This document shows, piece by piece, positions 25,961-35,992 of a DNA stretch of 64,000 bases. The notes beneath the pieces are model-generated. The model was given only the letters and a program-made list of their open reading frames with translations. It searched no databases and was not told the DNA's origin. Each line of letters starts with the position of its first letter. Positions within the stretch are counted from its first letter, which is position 1. The position numbers and the translations under genes are program-made. This DNA is from DATJPW01 sp963752855 (GTDB lineage Bacteria > Desulfobacterota > Desulfomonilia > Desulfomonilales > Desulfomonilaceae), in contig CAVVZX010000037.1 of the NCBI GenBank assembly GCA_963752855.1, forward strand, positions 1-64,000, in the 5' to 3' direction.

Positions 25961-28208
25961 ATGATCCGAGTCATCGCCACGTTGGCTGTTTTGATGATGT
26001 CGCTTGCCGTTGCGCCTAGTCCGGACGCAAGGATTGTTACCGCCCAGAAGCCCTCCAATGACCGCCCGCCCAAAGAATCGATAATAATACCGACGGATAT
26101 TCCGATTGAAATGTCGGCTAAGTCAGCGAAGGTGAATCGTGAGTCCGACACATATACCCTGGAAGGCAACGTAACGGTCAGCCAGGGAAATACCAGACTT
26201 CGAGCGGACAGAATCGTGTTCGAAGGAAAAACCGGTAACCTCAAAGCTTCGGGCGGCGTAATCGTGCGTACCGGGTCTGACGTAATTGAGGCGGACGAGA
26301 TCACGATCAAATTGCTGACAGCGACAGGTGTAGTGATAAATGGAAAGCTCTTTCTCACCAGGAACAATATCTATTTGGAAGGGAAGAAACTCGAAAAGAC
26401 AGGTAGACTCCAGTTATGTCGTAGAGGAGGGCAGCTTCACTACATGTAACGGGCCGACTCCCGATTGGAGGATCCGAGGGAAAGACCTGGACGTTACACT
26501 CGAAGGTTACGGCACGCTCAAGCATGGGTTTTTCTATATCAGAGACATACCGGTGTTTTATATACCGTGGCTGATTTACCCTGCGAAGAGGCAACGTCAA
26601 TCAGGGCTTCTAATGCCATCGCTGGGAAATAGTAGTGTTCGCGGATTCGATTTACGGTTGCCGCTTTTCGTGAGTTTTTCCCCTAGCATAGACGCCACGC
26701 TCATCCCGAGAATATGCACGAATCGCGCCACTCAGGCCGCGCTGGAATTCAGATATTTTCCATATGAAGATCTCCAGGGGACTTTTTACGGCGAGTACAC
26801 CTACGACTGGAAATACGAACCCGAGCAAACGGCTAAGAGTCATCGTTTTTACGTCACCGGCCGGCACGATCAGGAATTTGCCGGAAAGGTCAGACTTAAG
26901 GCCAACGGAAGTTGGATATCAGATCGGGATTATTTCGAATTCTGGGGCACCCGGTTCGATAAAAGACTGAGAGTGCGTTATCTGGAATCGAATGCAATCT
27001 TGTCTCGCCAATGGAACAATTTCCTGTTTCAGACCGAAGCACGACATTTCGATAATCTGGACATCCCCAACAACGCCGTGACAGTCCAAAACATGCCTAT
27101 TGTCACTGGGACCGCATTTTATCAGCAGATTCCTTACACTCCGCTTTATGTAAGCTCCAACCTGGCCTTCGATCATTACTTTGCCCCTATTATGGACAAA
27201 CAATGGATGGGCAGCCGCCTTCAGGTGGATACTCGACTGAGTCTGCCCATCGCCCTCGGGCGTTATCTCAAGTTCGACCCGGCGATGACATATTTCGCCA
27301 AGGCATATTCGGCCGATTTCTACGACAAGGACAAAAGTGTCGCCTCGGTCCGTGCGGTCCGGACCGATCTTTACCAGATCAACGCCGATTTATTCACCGA
27401 TTGGAATGCGATTTACGGAGGCTCGCTCTTCGGATTCGATAAAGTCAAACATACCGTTCGGCCGCGTGTTGCCTGGATTTACAGGCCTTTTTATAAATCC
27501 GGCGCATACCCTAATTTTGACGACTCCGACCGGATGGATGAGGTTAGTCTGCTTACTGCCGAGATGCGTCAAACCCTCACCGGCCGCATGGGTCCGCGCG
27601 AGTATCTTGATTTCTTCACTCTTAGCGTTTCACAGGGATATGATTTCCAGGGGGCCCGATCCCCGGCCGATCCACAGGGTGAGAGTAATCCTCTGTACCG
27701 TTTGACCAACACTCAGGCGGAGGTGACCCTAAAACCCCACACATTGATAGATCTTACGGCTCAAGCCGAATATGATCCGGTTTTCAATAGAGCGCGGAGA
27801 TACAGCGTAAACCTTGGCCTCATGGACCATCGTGGGGACCTATTGCGAGTGCTTCATCAATTTACCGAAGATGAGAAGCGAGAGGACTTGAATCGTCAGA
27901 CCAATATAAATTGCCAGGTTAAGGTGACTTCCAGCCTGGATTTATTTTTCGAAAATCAATTCACGCATCAGTTCAATTTTTCATATTTCACCAGCTTCGG
28001 TCTAAATTATCATCCACAGTGCTGGAACATCCTTTTGAGGTATTCCGAAATCCGCGAGCAGGACCCGATTACGCACAAAATCAAAGACCCGGACCAGACG
28101 GTCTTTGCGACGCTGTCACTATATGGTTTGGGCCAGATTTATCAGTTCACCCGAGACTGGGCGGAAATCCTCGGCCAAACACCAGGCCTCGCCCCCTCCA
28201 CACGGTAA
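25961..28208 (+). CDS. lptD: LPS-assembly outer-membrane protein LptD; one frame break
   Basis: Inserts lipopolysaccharide into the outer leaflet together with LptE. After a signal peptide (MIRVIATLAVLMMSLAVA) comes an OstA/LptA-like beta-jellyroll with the repeating YTLEGNVTVSQGNTRLRADR pattern (about residues 50-140). The large C-terminal barrel domain includes RGKDLDVTLEGYGTLKHGFF and PVFYIPWLIYP. The frame changes near 26402; removing a base links EKTG to DSSYVVEEGSFTTCN, a conserved LptD boundary. Restored length is about 750 residues. It follows folC on the same strand, a common order in this group. It proves a Gram-negative host. Confidence 0.88.
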
Positions 28209-28218
28209 AGAAAGATTT

Positions 28219-28283
28219 GGGAGGAAACTTTTTTGCAAAAAAGTTTCCTCCCACACCCTCCTTCAAAAAACTCCTAATTGGGG
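28219..28283. repeat. TTTTGCAAAA palindrome family, copy 5 (perfect 34-bp palindrome plus tail)
   Basis: GGGAGGAAACTTTTTTG at 28219-28235 is exactly complementary to 28236-28252. The conserved tail CCCTCCTTCAAAAAACTCCT follows and continues AATTGGGGCGAATC, as in copy 2 (AATTAGGCGAGTC). It begins 10 bases after the lptD stop. Confidence 0.85.
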
Positions 28284-28336
28284 CGAATCGGCCCGTTACC
28301 TGGACCAAACGTCGCGGCCGCAATGCGGGATTTTCG

Positions 28337-29206
28337 TCACTCATAAATAAGAAATACCCCCAGGACCATTATAGAAGCCCCAATGAGCCGATAGCTTATG
28401 TTCTCCTCTTTAAAGAGCAGGCGGCCCAGGATTACCCCAAAGACGAGACTGAGCCTCTTTACGGAGATCATGTACGCCACGGGCGCTAGTCCCAATGATA
28501 CAAAATGTGTAATTTGCGCTCCAGCCATCAGCAAACCACCCAACAGAAAAAGCATCATACTATTTTTACTAAAGTTTCCGGCGCCTAATCCCGTCCTTGA
28601 ACGCAAGAAGCTTATCCAGACAAGCGCAGCGGCAACGCAAATCACCAGGATGATTCCGTACGGGATCGCGCCGTAGAGCAGAATGCCCTTCTTCCCCAGT
28701 GTCGAAGTCAGTGACCATAAAACCGCGACCAGCAGCATGCGCCTGCAACCTGATGTGGAGAATATAGCCCCTATGGGAGCAAATAGGCTTCTGTGGGCAA
28801 GGTCACCGTTAAGCAGATAAGCTCCGGTAGTGATGAGGGCGACGCCCATACCGCCCGTTAGACTGATCGATTCGCCCAGCAAGAAGGCCGCAGTCAGAAT
28901 CGTCAGGGCGGGAGTGAACGCCAGGAGCGGCAAAGTCAATGATAAGTCCGCCATTCTTATGGCTGAAAGAAACAGGTAATAACTCGATATTTCCAGCGGT
29001 AAAGATATGAGAATCAATAGTAAGAGGTCGGTTGAAACGGGCTTCAACTCTTGGAATAAGAGAAGCGGAGCAAGAATGAGCGCTGATATGGCGAGCGTCA
29101 CCGCTCCGGTGATCCATTCGTCATTCTCCCACATTATTCGCTTTGAGACCGCGTCGGAGCAAGCCGTCAAGAAGGCGCAACCCAAGGCGATGACAAACCA
29201 ATTCAT
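28337..29206 (-). CDS. EamA/DMT-superfamily transporter
   Basis: 289 residues with about ten membrane spans arranged as two EamA repeats. The first ends near LTGGMGVALITTGAYLL; the second contains HFVSLGLAPVAYMISVKRLSLVFGVILGRLLFKE, a typical EamA C-terminal half, and ends GASIMVLGVFLI. Members export amino acids, nucleotides or other metabolites; the substrate cannot be predicted. Intact, typical length, convergent with lptD. Confidence 0.85.
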   Translation of the reverse strand: MNWFVIALGCAFLTACSDAVSKRIMWENDEWITGAVTLAISALILAPLLLFQELKPVSTDLLLLILISLPLEISSYYLFLSAIRMADLSLTLPLLAFTPALTILTAAFLLGESISLTGGMGVALITTGAYLLNGDLAHRSLFAPIGAIFSTSGCRRMLLVAVLWSLTSTLGKKGILLYGAIPYGIILVICVAAALVWISFLRSRTGLGAGNFSKNSMMLFLLGGLLMAGAQITHFVSLGLAPVAYMISVKRLSLVFGVILGRLLFKEENISYRLIGASIMVLGVFLIYE

Positions 29207-29222
29207 CTATCCAACACCGTTT

Positions 29223-29648
29223 TCAACCGCGGGTCCGGGTGTGGGTTTGCAATGACAGTCCGGCAGATTTCAGCCGTCGGATTATTCTGCTCAAATGAGA
29301 ACCTCCCCAATATACACGCCGACAGTTAGGACATTCATGAAACTCCGACCTGGAGCCCAAAATCTCTTCCGGGACTCGTCCGGCGACCTCGGCTTTCGGA
29401 ATTTCAACCACGGGAACATTGCAGATCAGACACCTGCTGAAGAACAGGCTTTGATCAGGCCGAACATCTATCGCGGTCAAGACTTGCTTCAATTGCTCCA
29501 TAGGATCGTCACCGGAAACAACAATTGTTTGGCCGCCACTAATCCGGTCTTTGGCTGTAACAAAATACCTGCCCGTCGCCGGAGCGTTCCTGGGATACGC
29601 CGCGTCGAATCCCAATATTCGCAACCATTTCGCCAATCGACCCAGCAT
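29223..29648 (-). CDS. Mut7-C RNase-domain protein with zinc ribbon
   Basis: A protein of about 141 residues. It starts MLGRLAKWLRILGFDAAY, the signature of the Mut7-C (PIN-like) domain, followed by a CLICN...CPNCRRVYWGGSH zinc ribbon and RIIRRL near the C-terminus. Upstream codons for FDVDG precede the first Met in family members; here they are in another frame, separated by one T too many in ATGTTTTGAC (about 29660), so the true start is probably near 29669. Predicted RNA-binding or nuclease role from family. It lies between the EamA gene and the cytochrome operon on the same strand. Confidence 0.75.
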   Translation of the reverse strand: MLGRLAKWLRILGFDAAYPRNAPATGRYFVTAKDRISGGQTIVVSGDDPMEQLKQVLTAIDVRPDQSLFFSRCLICNVPVVEIPKAEVAGRVPEEILGSRSEFHECPNCRRVYWGGSHLSRIIRRLKSAGLSLQTHTRTRG

Positions 29649-29673
29649 TCCGTCTACGTCAAAACATGGCTGC

Positions 29674-31873
29674 TCAGGTCGAGCTGTCGCTGTGTTTCCA
29701 TGATTGCTTAACCATTATTATTCTCGGGCATGCGCTTGTCGTTGACTCCATCGTCTTCAGGGCCTTAAGACATGACTCCGTTTCTTTATAAGGCCCGGGC
29801 CGCTGCCAGACAGGGTCATCATAACGATCATGGCACGGAAGACACCTTGCTATGCCGGTAATTTTTCCAATCTCTTCCCGATTGAACCCTCGCGCGAGCT
29901 GATGAGATGTCCCCTGCAATATCTTTCCGTCAGTGTCCACTACCGCATCCAAAGGAAACGAAATCTTCAGGCCCGACGCTGCTGAGTCGTACAGCGTCTG
30001 TATTTGGGGCTTTGCGGAGCCGGCATTCCATTTCAGAAGCCCTTCCCCCAGCCCCAACGCCTTGGAATCGAGATGACAGTCAACACAACGAGGGACTTGT
30101 TTTATGGTGGTATGGGGATGCGTCGGCCCCATCGCTACAGAGGTCCTGCCGTTCTTCAACGGCATAATCAGCGAGTCGTACGGTCCCATGACCTTGCCGG
30201 CGCCGTCGATAACCGTATTCCAGACCTGGCATCCAGGGACCAGTATGCCCACTTTCCCTCGCGAGTTTATTCCTAAAATATTCCGCTCGAATCGAAAGAA
30301 AGACCGTCCTTCAGCCCACCGGCCTTGGGTCATCTTTCCACTGAGGTGATCCAAACCTTTCTGCCGGAAATCGAGCGCCTGGTGGCATCCGTAGCATTGC
30401 GGGCTCCACGCGCTATGACACGAATCACATTCCATGCGCTCATGCCCTTTCACGTTGTGGGCCTTATTCTTTCCGGCAATTACCGTCACCGGATGTTGCT
30501 TACCGTCGATCTTGCCGGTCAGCCGTAGTCCTTCGGGAGTCAGTTTCACATTCGGGAGAGGTCGCCCCTTGGAGGTCGTAAGGATTGTGTCGCCATCCTG
30601 AAGCTTCAAAAAAGGGGCGCTTCTTATGAGCGTCTGCGCAAGGGCGTCATGCTTTTCCACCTTGATGGTTTGAGGAGGCGCCGAGTAAGTCCCGTGGCAG
30701 TCCTCACAACGTATCTCCACCTGGTCCTTCATGAAGCGATGGACATTGCCGTCACCCATTGTGTCCTGGCCGGTGTGGCAATCTATGCAGCCCATACCTT
30801 TTTCATGATGGACGTCCGGGACGAGTCGCAGCACGAATCTATCTCCACTGATAGTATAGTCGTTCAGACCTCCGTTGACGAAAGGGGTCCCATACTGCTC
30901 GCTTTCCATTTCTCCATGATAATTCAGCCCGATTCGCGCGCTACGATTGTGACAAGCCCTGCATCGGTCGTCCGGTATCCGGTTCGTAATCGAGTGGGTT
31001 GACGCATGACCCGGATCGTCACGCCTGATCGTTGGGATCGCCGCCCACGTACCGACCCTCCCGGTCGTAAGGCGCATGGCACGCGGGACATCCTTCAAGC
31101 CGTCCCATTTTTTCCCGAACGCGTGATGACCAGAGGTGGCACGAGGCGCAGAATTTTCGGAAATGGCTTTCTGACAGATTGAACTTTCCGTCGCTCCCAA
31201 TTTCGGGGGGCAGGTTTTCCAGACTGGTTTTGCCGTCAGATACAGCCCGGACACCGTACTTGGAGTCGCTGGTTTCTTCTAAACCCCACTGAAACCTGAG
31301 AATGCCGATTATGCCCGCGTTGGTGGCCATCAGAGATTTTGGCGTATTGTCAGCCCGGTTCAGCAAAGGATGCTCTCGTCCGGAGTGACAAGCCCCTGCG
31401 TTGGACTTGTCTCCACCGCAGCTCACCTTGGCCAAGTCGAGTGCGGCAGGATTGCGCCCTCCCCTCAAGCCGATGTGTGCGCCCTGGACCGACAGATCCG
31501 ACCCGTTGCCGCCGTGGCAGATTACACAACCGAATACTGAATTGGGATGGGACGAGGAAAGGTCTTCAATTCCGTAATGGCAAGTGAGGCACCTTTCTGT
31601 GGGTAGCTTGCCACCGAATGGATTTACTTCAATGATTTCGAGTTCCCTCCTCCTGAGGGACTCCATCTCAGTAAGAATACGCTGTTTCGCCTCGTGGGCT
31701 TTCTCTTCAGGAAGTTGCGTTTCCAGCCTTTGAAGCGCCAAAGCTATGCTTTTTTGCTGATATTCCTTCCACTCAGGGTTCCGGCGCCGATACTCTACAT
31801 AGGTCAGCGCCAGTACAGCTATAGCGAGCATGAAAAGGGCCAGAGTCTTGAAAGGAAAAGTGTGGCCGCTCAT
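29674..31873 (-). CDS. Membrane-anchored multihaem c-type cytochrome (11 CxxCH motifs); one frame break
   Basis: About 730 residues in two frames. The N-terminus is an uncleaved-looking anchor (FPFKTLALFMLAIAVLALTYV). Haem-binding motifs in order: CLTCH, CVICH, CASCH, CPACH, then after the frame change near 31020 CRACH, CIDCH, CEDCH, CDSCH, CYGCH, CVDCH, CLPCH. An additional CGGDKSNAGACH may bind a twelfth haem in a non-standard way. The start ATG 31873 overlaps the stop of the cytochrome b-like gene (ATGA), so both act together, probably passing electrons from menaquinol to periplasmic acceptors. Joining the frames gives VGGDPTIRRDDPGHAST, which looks native. Confidence 0.85.
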
Positions 31874-32229
31874 GCCAAATAACCCCAAACGGTCATTGCC
31901 AGGGAAATCAAAATGATTGCAAAGAATATTAGTCGCATGGGCAGGTTCGGTTTTTCAGAAATGAATGGGATAGCAATCAGTCCCAGTAATGCGGCGACAG
32001 GGACGAGGACGCCGGCGACCATGGTCGGAAGATAGCGGAGCATCTGTTGGATCCCGACGAAAATCCAGGGAGCTTTTACATTTTCCGCCGGAATCCCGCT
32101 GGGATCGGCAGGTCCGCCTATTGGGGCGTCCCATACGGCGGAAATGAGGAAGATTACCGTAGTCGCTACGACGGCTGCGAAAGCTTCCTTTCTGACTAGA
32201 TCGGGGAAGGTTTTGATTCGGAGTGTCAT
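31870..32229 (-). CDS. Cytochrome b/b6 C-terminal-domain (subunit IV-like) membrane protein
   Basis: 119 residues with three membrane spans. The sequence PADPSGIPAENVKAPWIFVG, followed by QQMLRY, corresponds to the quinol-site loop of cytochrome b C-terminal domains (P-x-P...W-F...LR). It would complete a menaquinol oxidase site, but no Rieske protein or haem-binding cytochrome b N-terminal part is in this window; the gene upstream on the same strand is the FGE-like protein, 8 bases away. Overlap with the multihaem cytochrome start supports a membrane-bound electron-transfer complex. Confidence 0.75.
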   Translation of the reverse strand: MTLRIKTFPDLVRKEAFAAVVATTVIFLISAVWDAPIGGPADPSGIPAENVKAPWIFVGIQQMLRYLPTMVAGVLVPVAALLGLIAIPFISEKPNLPMRLIFFAIILISLAMTVWGYLA

Positions 32230-32237
32230 AGGAGATG

Positions 32238-33260
32238 CTAATCTTTAACGATTCTAAACCCGACTGTGCGAAAGTAACCTCTGGGGCTGGCTTTGTGTCG
32301 ATTCCTTATCCGCCATGACGATTCCGGTGAAACCCACGACCCGCCTCGGATCTCCTTTTCCTCTCCCAAGGCCGAACCTGAGGGATTATTCGCCTGACTT
32401 TGCGAGTAATAATCTCGAGAATACCAGTCCGAGCACCATTCCCAGACGGAGCCGAACATTCCGGAGACTTCGCGCACTCCCGGGGCCGCCATGGAAACAG
32501 GCGCAATTCCCTCGCTCTGATGAAAGACCAAACGGTCCTTCGGCGGATGGGGTGTGGTTAACAGCGCGGCTTTCTCGCGTTCAGCCGCCGTGGGCAGGCG
32601 TCCGCCGACCCATTCCGCATATTCTATTGCGCCGTACCATGATACGCATACCACCGGCTTATCCGCAAATCCGTCCTTCGGCCTGTATGAATTTCCGCTC
32701 TTGACCACAGGACAGTCGGGGCTATCAAGCTTGATCCTGGGTGACCCGTCTCTCGAACTTTCTCCCTTAGATTTAAGGAATAGACAGTAATCCTGAACTG
32801 TTACCGGTTGTTTCGCGATGTAAAAATCCTTCACGAAAACCTCATGTAGAGGCCTTTCGTCCGGTCTACCCTCTCCATCCGGGCTCCCCATTTCAAAAGT
32901 CCCGGCGGGAATCAGTATCATTCCGCTGAACTTTCCAGTGCCCTCCACAAGATTGGCGCCGTCCACTACGGGCTCGGGCGTTTTGGCCGCAGGTTCTCGG
33001 CGCACTGCGGGAGGAAGCGGCATGGACGCGCCACCAGGGACCGCCGGCAGAAGTGGAGCGCCCAAAGGGTCCGGTGAAGACTGAGCAAGAATCCGGTCAA
33101 GCCTGCTCGTCGCGGATAGCCGGCCGGGATCCTTGATCTGCCTTAACGTCAAATCCTTGGCATGCAGAACGGCCGGACACGAGACCTGCGCCGCGCTAAT
33201 GAGCAACAGCGCCCAGCAAATAGGCGCCATAGATGATCTGTATAATATCGGATTGAGCAT
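32238..33260 (-). CDS. FGE/SUMF1-fold (formylglycine-generating-enzyme-like) protein without the catalytic cysteines
   Basis: A protein of about 340 residues with signal-like start (APICWALLLISAAQVSCPA) and a proline-rich linker. The FGE-sulfatase domain follows: MILIPAGTFEMGSPDGEGR, SWYGAIEYAEWVGGRLPTAAE, GSVWEWCSDWY, EIRGGSWVSPESSWRIRNRH and a final VGFRIVKD. In true formylglycine-generating enzymes the block after RGGSW carries two copper-binding cysteines; here it reads S/R residues, so that reaction is unlikely. Gene position, 8 bases before the cytochrome b-like gene, suggests a role with the electron-transfer complex, perhaps structural. Start chosen at ATG 33260; 33230 is an alternative. 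Confidence 0.75.
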   Translation of the reverse strand: MLNPILYRSSMAPICWALLLISAAQVSCPAVLHAKDLTLRQIKDPGRLSATSRLDRILAQSSPDPLGAPLLPAVPGGASMPLPPAVRREPAAKTPEPVVDGANLVEGTGKFSGMILIPAGTFEMGSPDGEGRPDERPLHEVFVKDFYIAKQPVTVQDYCLFLKSKGESSRDGSPRIKLDSPDCPVVKSGNSYRPKDGFADKPVVCVSWYGAIEYAEWVGGRLPTAAEREKAALLTTPHPPKDRLVFHQSEGIAPVSMAAPGVREVSGMFGSVWEWCSDWYSRDYYSQSQANNPSGSALGEEKEIRGGSWVSPESSWRIRNRHKASPRGYFRTVGFRIVKD

Positions 33261-33416
33261 TCCTTTGGGCAGTTCTCCGCATCGGTCGCCAATCAATAAG
33301 ATGCAGCTCGTGATAGTTACAACCTGATCTGAATTTATAACACAATATTGTAATTTCTCGGTAGGTACCCGATTAATAGAGATCCCGCGAGTAGAGAATT
33401 TCGCCGAGTCTTGACC

Positions 33417-35838
33417 ATGAAGTCCGATGCAAATGTCGATACGCGCGTTGCCTGCGCAAAGCAAGTTCTCCTTGATTTGGTCCTCCATCTGTTGGGCAGC
33501 GATTCCTGCGGAAGCTTGACGGTGGATCGCATTTACACGGTTTCTCTGGACGCGATTACGAGAGCGCTACTCGCAGATGTAGAAAACAATCATAGCCAGA
33601 CAGATGGAATTGGGCAAATCATAGAAGAAAGGATTCGTTCCCGGCTCATGCGAGGAACTCGGCCCCCTGGAGCCAGAGGAAGTGGGTGAAATCTATGAAT
33701 CTTTGAGGGGCCTGAGACTTGAAATAAAATCGGGAAACGAGCCCGTCCTCATTCCGCACGCAGGCGGACGACGCAATCAGGGATTGTTCTACACTCCTCG
33801 GCGCATAGTCGAACAAATCGTGTCAGGCGCGCTCGACGCCCTGGAGATCTCGGAACCCGAGGATTACCTCGATCTCAAGATCCTCGACCCGGCCGTTGGG
33901 ACGGGCGTTTTTCTCGCTCAAGCTCTTGAGGAGGTCACCCGGCGCGTTTTGGAGCCATCGAGCAAACGCCGCGGTGTCGTTTCTCCCAAGCTAGAGAAGA
34001 TTCGCAACAAAATCAGCTCCGTGCCTTCAGTTAACGGAATAGATACCGAGCCTAACCTGGAAAGTGCGATCAGGATCCATGTGATGACTTCATGCTTGTA
34101 CGGGGTAGATCTGGATCCTACTGCGGCCCATATTGCGCGAGCTGTTTTGAGAAAACATGTGTTCGGCAATCTTCCGGCCCCGGGCTGCTTCTCGCCGAAT
34201 ATCCGTGCAGGAAATTCGCTTATGGGATCGGCCCGAACAAATCGGCCCGCGTGCTGTAGCGCGACCGGCAGGCGCCCGAAAATGAAAATCCATGTACAGC
34301 GGCGTTCCAACAGCAGTCCGATGTGGAGACAAAGACCCGGCTTGATCGGATGCACGCTCGAGCATACTTTGGTAGAGAAACCCTGCACGATGAAGATGTC
34401 CGCCAATGGAGCCAGGAAAGGGCCATCTTTCACTGGCCGCTGGAATTTCCGGAAGTATTCCAGGAGGGATCGCGACGGCTTTGATATCATAATCGGTAAT
34501 CCACCATATGAAATCATTTCCGTTAAAGAATCCGGTATCCGAGAGCGGACCAAAGAGCAGGCCTACTTCCGGCGCATTTATCGGAGCTGCCACGGCAAAA
34601 TAAACACATACAGACTGATGATGGAACGAGGTCTATGGATCTGCTGGGTGAATCCGGGGTCCTGGGCTTCATCGTCCCCGCGACTTTGTTAGCGGATTCC
34701 ACTGCGGAAAAGCTGCGACGAATAATACTGGACGAAACCAGAGTTTGTCAGTCGATAATCATTCCGGAAAAGTCGCAGATTTTCAAAGGAGTTACGCAGG
34801 CGTTTGTGATTTTGATTACGCGCAAGCCAGGTCCGACCGAGAGCATCCGTCCGGTGATATGGGATACCAATGGCCCCGCCCCCTGTGACCACGGCGTAGA
34901 AATAAGCAGAAGAATCATTGAAGCCGCTGGTCTCAGAGTTCCGCTGATTCGGTCGTCGAACGAAAGAGATTTATTGGAAGCGCTGACTCGGGTTCCTCCT
35001 TTAGGCGGGGACAGGAACCATCCGGCCTTGGCAAAGGTTCATCAGGGCGAGATCAATCTCACGACGCATCGCGAATTTATAACCAGCTCGCCGACCGAGC
35101 ATCCATTGATCCGGGGTGAGCACGTGGCGCCTCTTCGCCTGACGCATCCGTCTCCCGGCGGACAGAGACTTGATTGGGTCCTTCCTGAATTTCTCGAACA
35201 AACGGATGAGGGCAGGCGCGTCCTCAAAAATTCGCTCAAAAACATCAGGACCGCGCGGGCAAGACAAGCGAAGAGGTAGACCATGGGAAACATCACGAAT
35301 TGTTATCGGACGCGTAGTAAACATGGATACTCGACGCAGGTTGAAAGCCGCAGCGGCGCCGGCCGGCGTGTTTTTGGGCGATATGACAAACTTTATTGCC
35401 GGAACGACCGTTCCTGCCGACTATTTATTGGGTCTGCTGAACTCACGTCTCTTGAATTGGCGCTTTAAGATCACCAGCACTAATAACTATTTGTCGGCAG
35501 CGGAGATTGAGGCCCTGCCGATTCCGCGGATTCCAAAGGCAATTACCACTGAAAAGATATTCCAATCGGTTCGCGTAGAGGTCGAAAACTTACAATCCCT
35601 GGAAGATCATTCCCTGTCTGAATACATTCGTGAGGTGAAGCAGCTCTTGAAATTCGTCGGAGAAAGCCAAGCCAAGTACTTACTCGCTTTGATGGTTCAG
35701 TGGATTGTGCGAAGCGATAAGAGCCGAGACGCCGTCTCGTTTCTCAAGAGAATCCAGAACCGGCCTATGGGACCTCCTCGATGCAGTGGTTGTTTTACTG
35801 TATCATGTCGAGGCATATGTTTCGGTCATAGAAGATGA
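33417..35838 (+). pseudogene. N6-adenine DNA methyltransferase (TaqI/type IIG-like), multiple frame breaks
   Basis: The pieces form one protein of about 800 residues. The N-terminal segment is RIYTVSLDAITRALLADV. The methylase core has LFYTPRRIVEQIV, motif I LDPAVGTGVFLAQAL and motif IV IIGNPPYE, then VLGFIVPATLLADS. The C-terminal TaqI-like recognition region has SRIVIGRVVNMDTRRRL and LNSRLLNWRF, then NYLSAAEIEALPIPRI. The frame changes near 33660, at least twice between 34250 and 34480, near 34630 and near 35285. Such enzymes methylate adenine, often as half of a restriction-modification system; no separate restriction gene is seen. This many breaks suggests real decay in addition to any sequencing error. 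Confidence 0.7.
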
Positions 35839-35911
35839 ATTTTCCGCGGTGTCCTGAATTTTTAGCTTGCATTCTGAGACGATTCATCTGAAAATGAACG
35901 ATTAACTCGCA

Positions 35912-35963
35912 CATTCCCGCGAATCGGGTCGCCTCTGTCGTCGGGGCGCATCACTCGGGAATG
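35912..35963 (+). promoter_or_regulatory. Hairpin in the rpsB leader
   Basis: CATTCCCG (35912-35919) pairs exactly with CGGGAATG (35956-35963), closing a 36-base loop that ends 14 bases before the rpsB Shine-Dalgarno sequence. rpsB leaders in other bacteria bind S2 for autoregulation; a similar role here is inference from position. Confidence 0.35.
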
Positions 35964-35992
35964 GAGGAAAAACCCGAAAAGGAGATTTACCA

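Noticed and set aside
28019..28489. 156-codon plus-strand frame across the lptD end and repeat copy 5
   Set aside because: Out of frame with lptD and translates the palindrome (FFAKKFPP-type residues), a known artefact pattern of such repeats.
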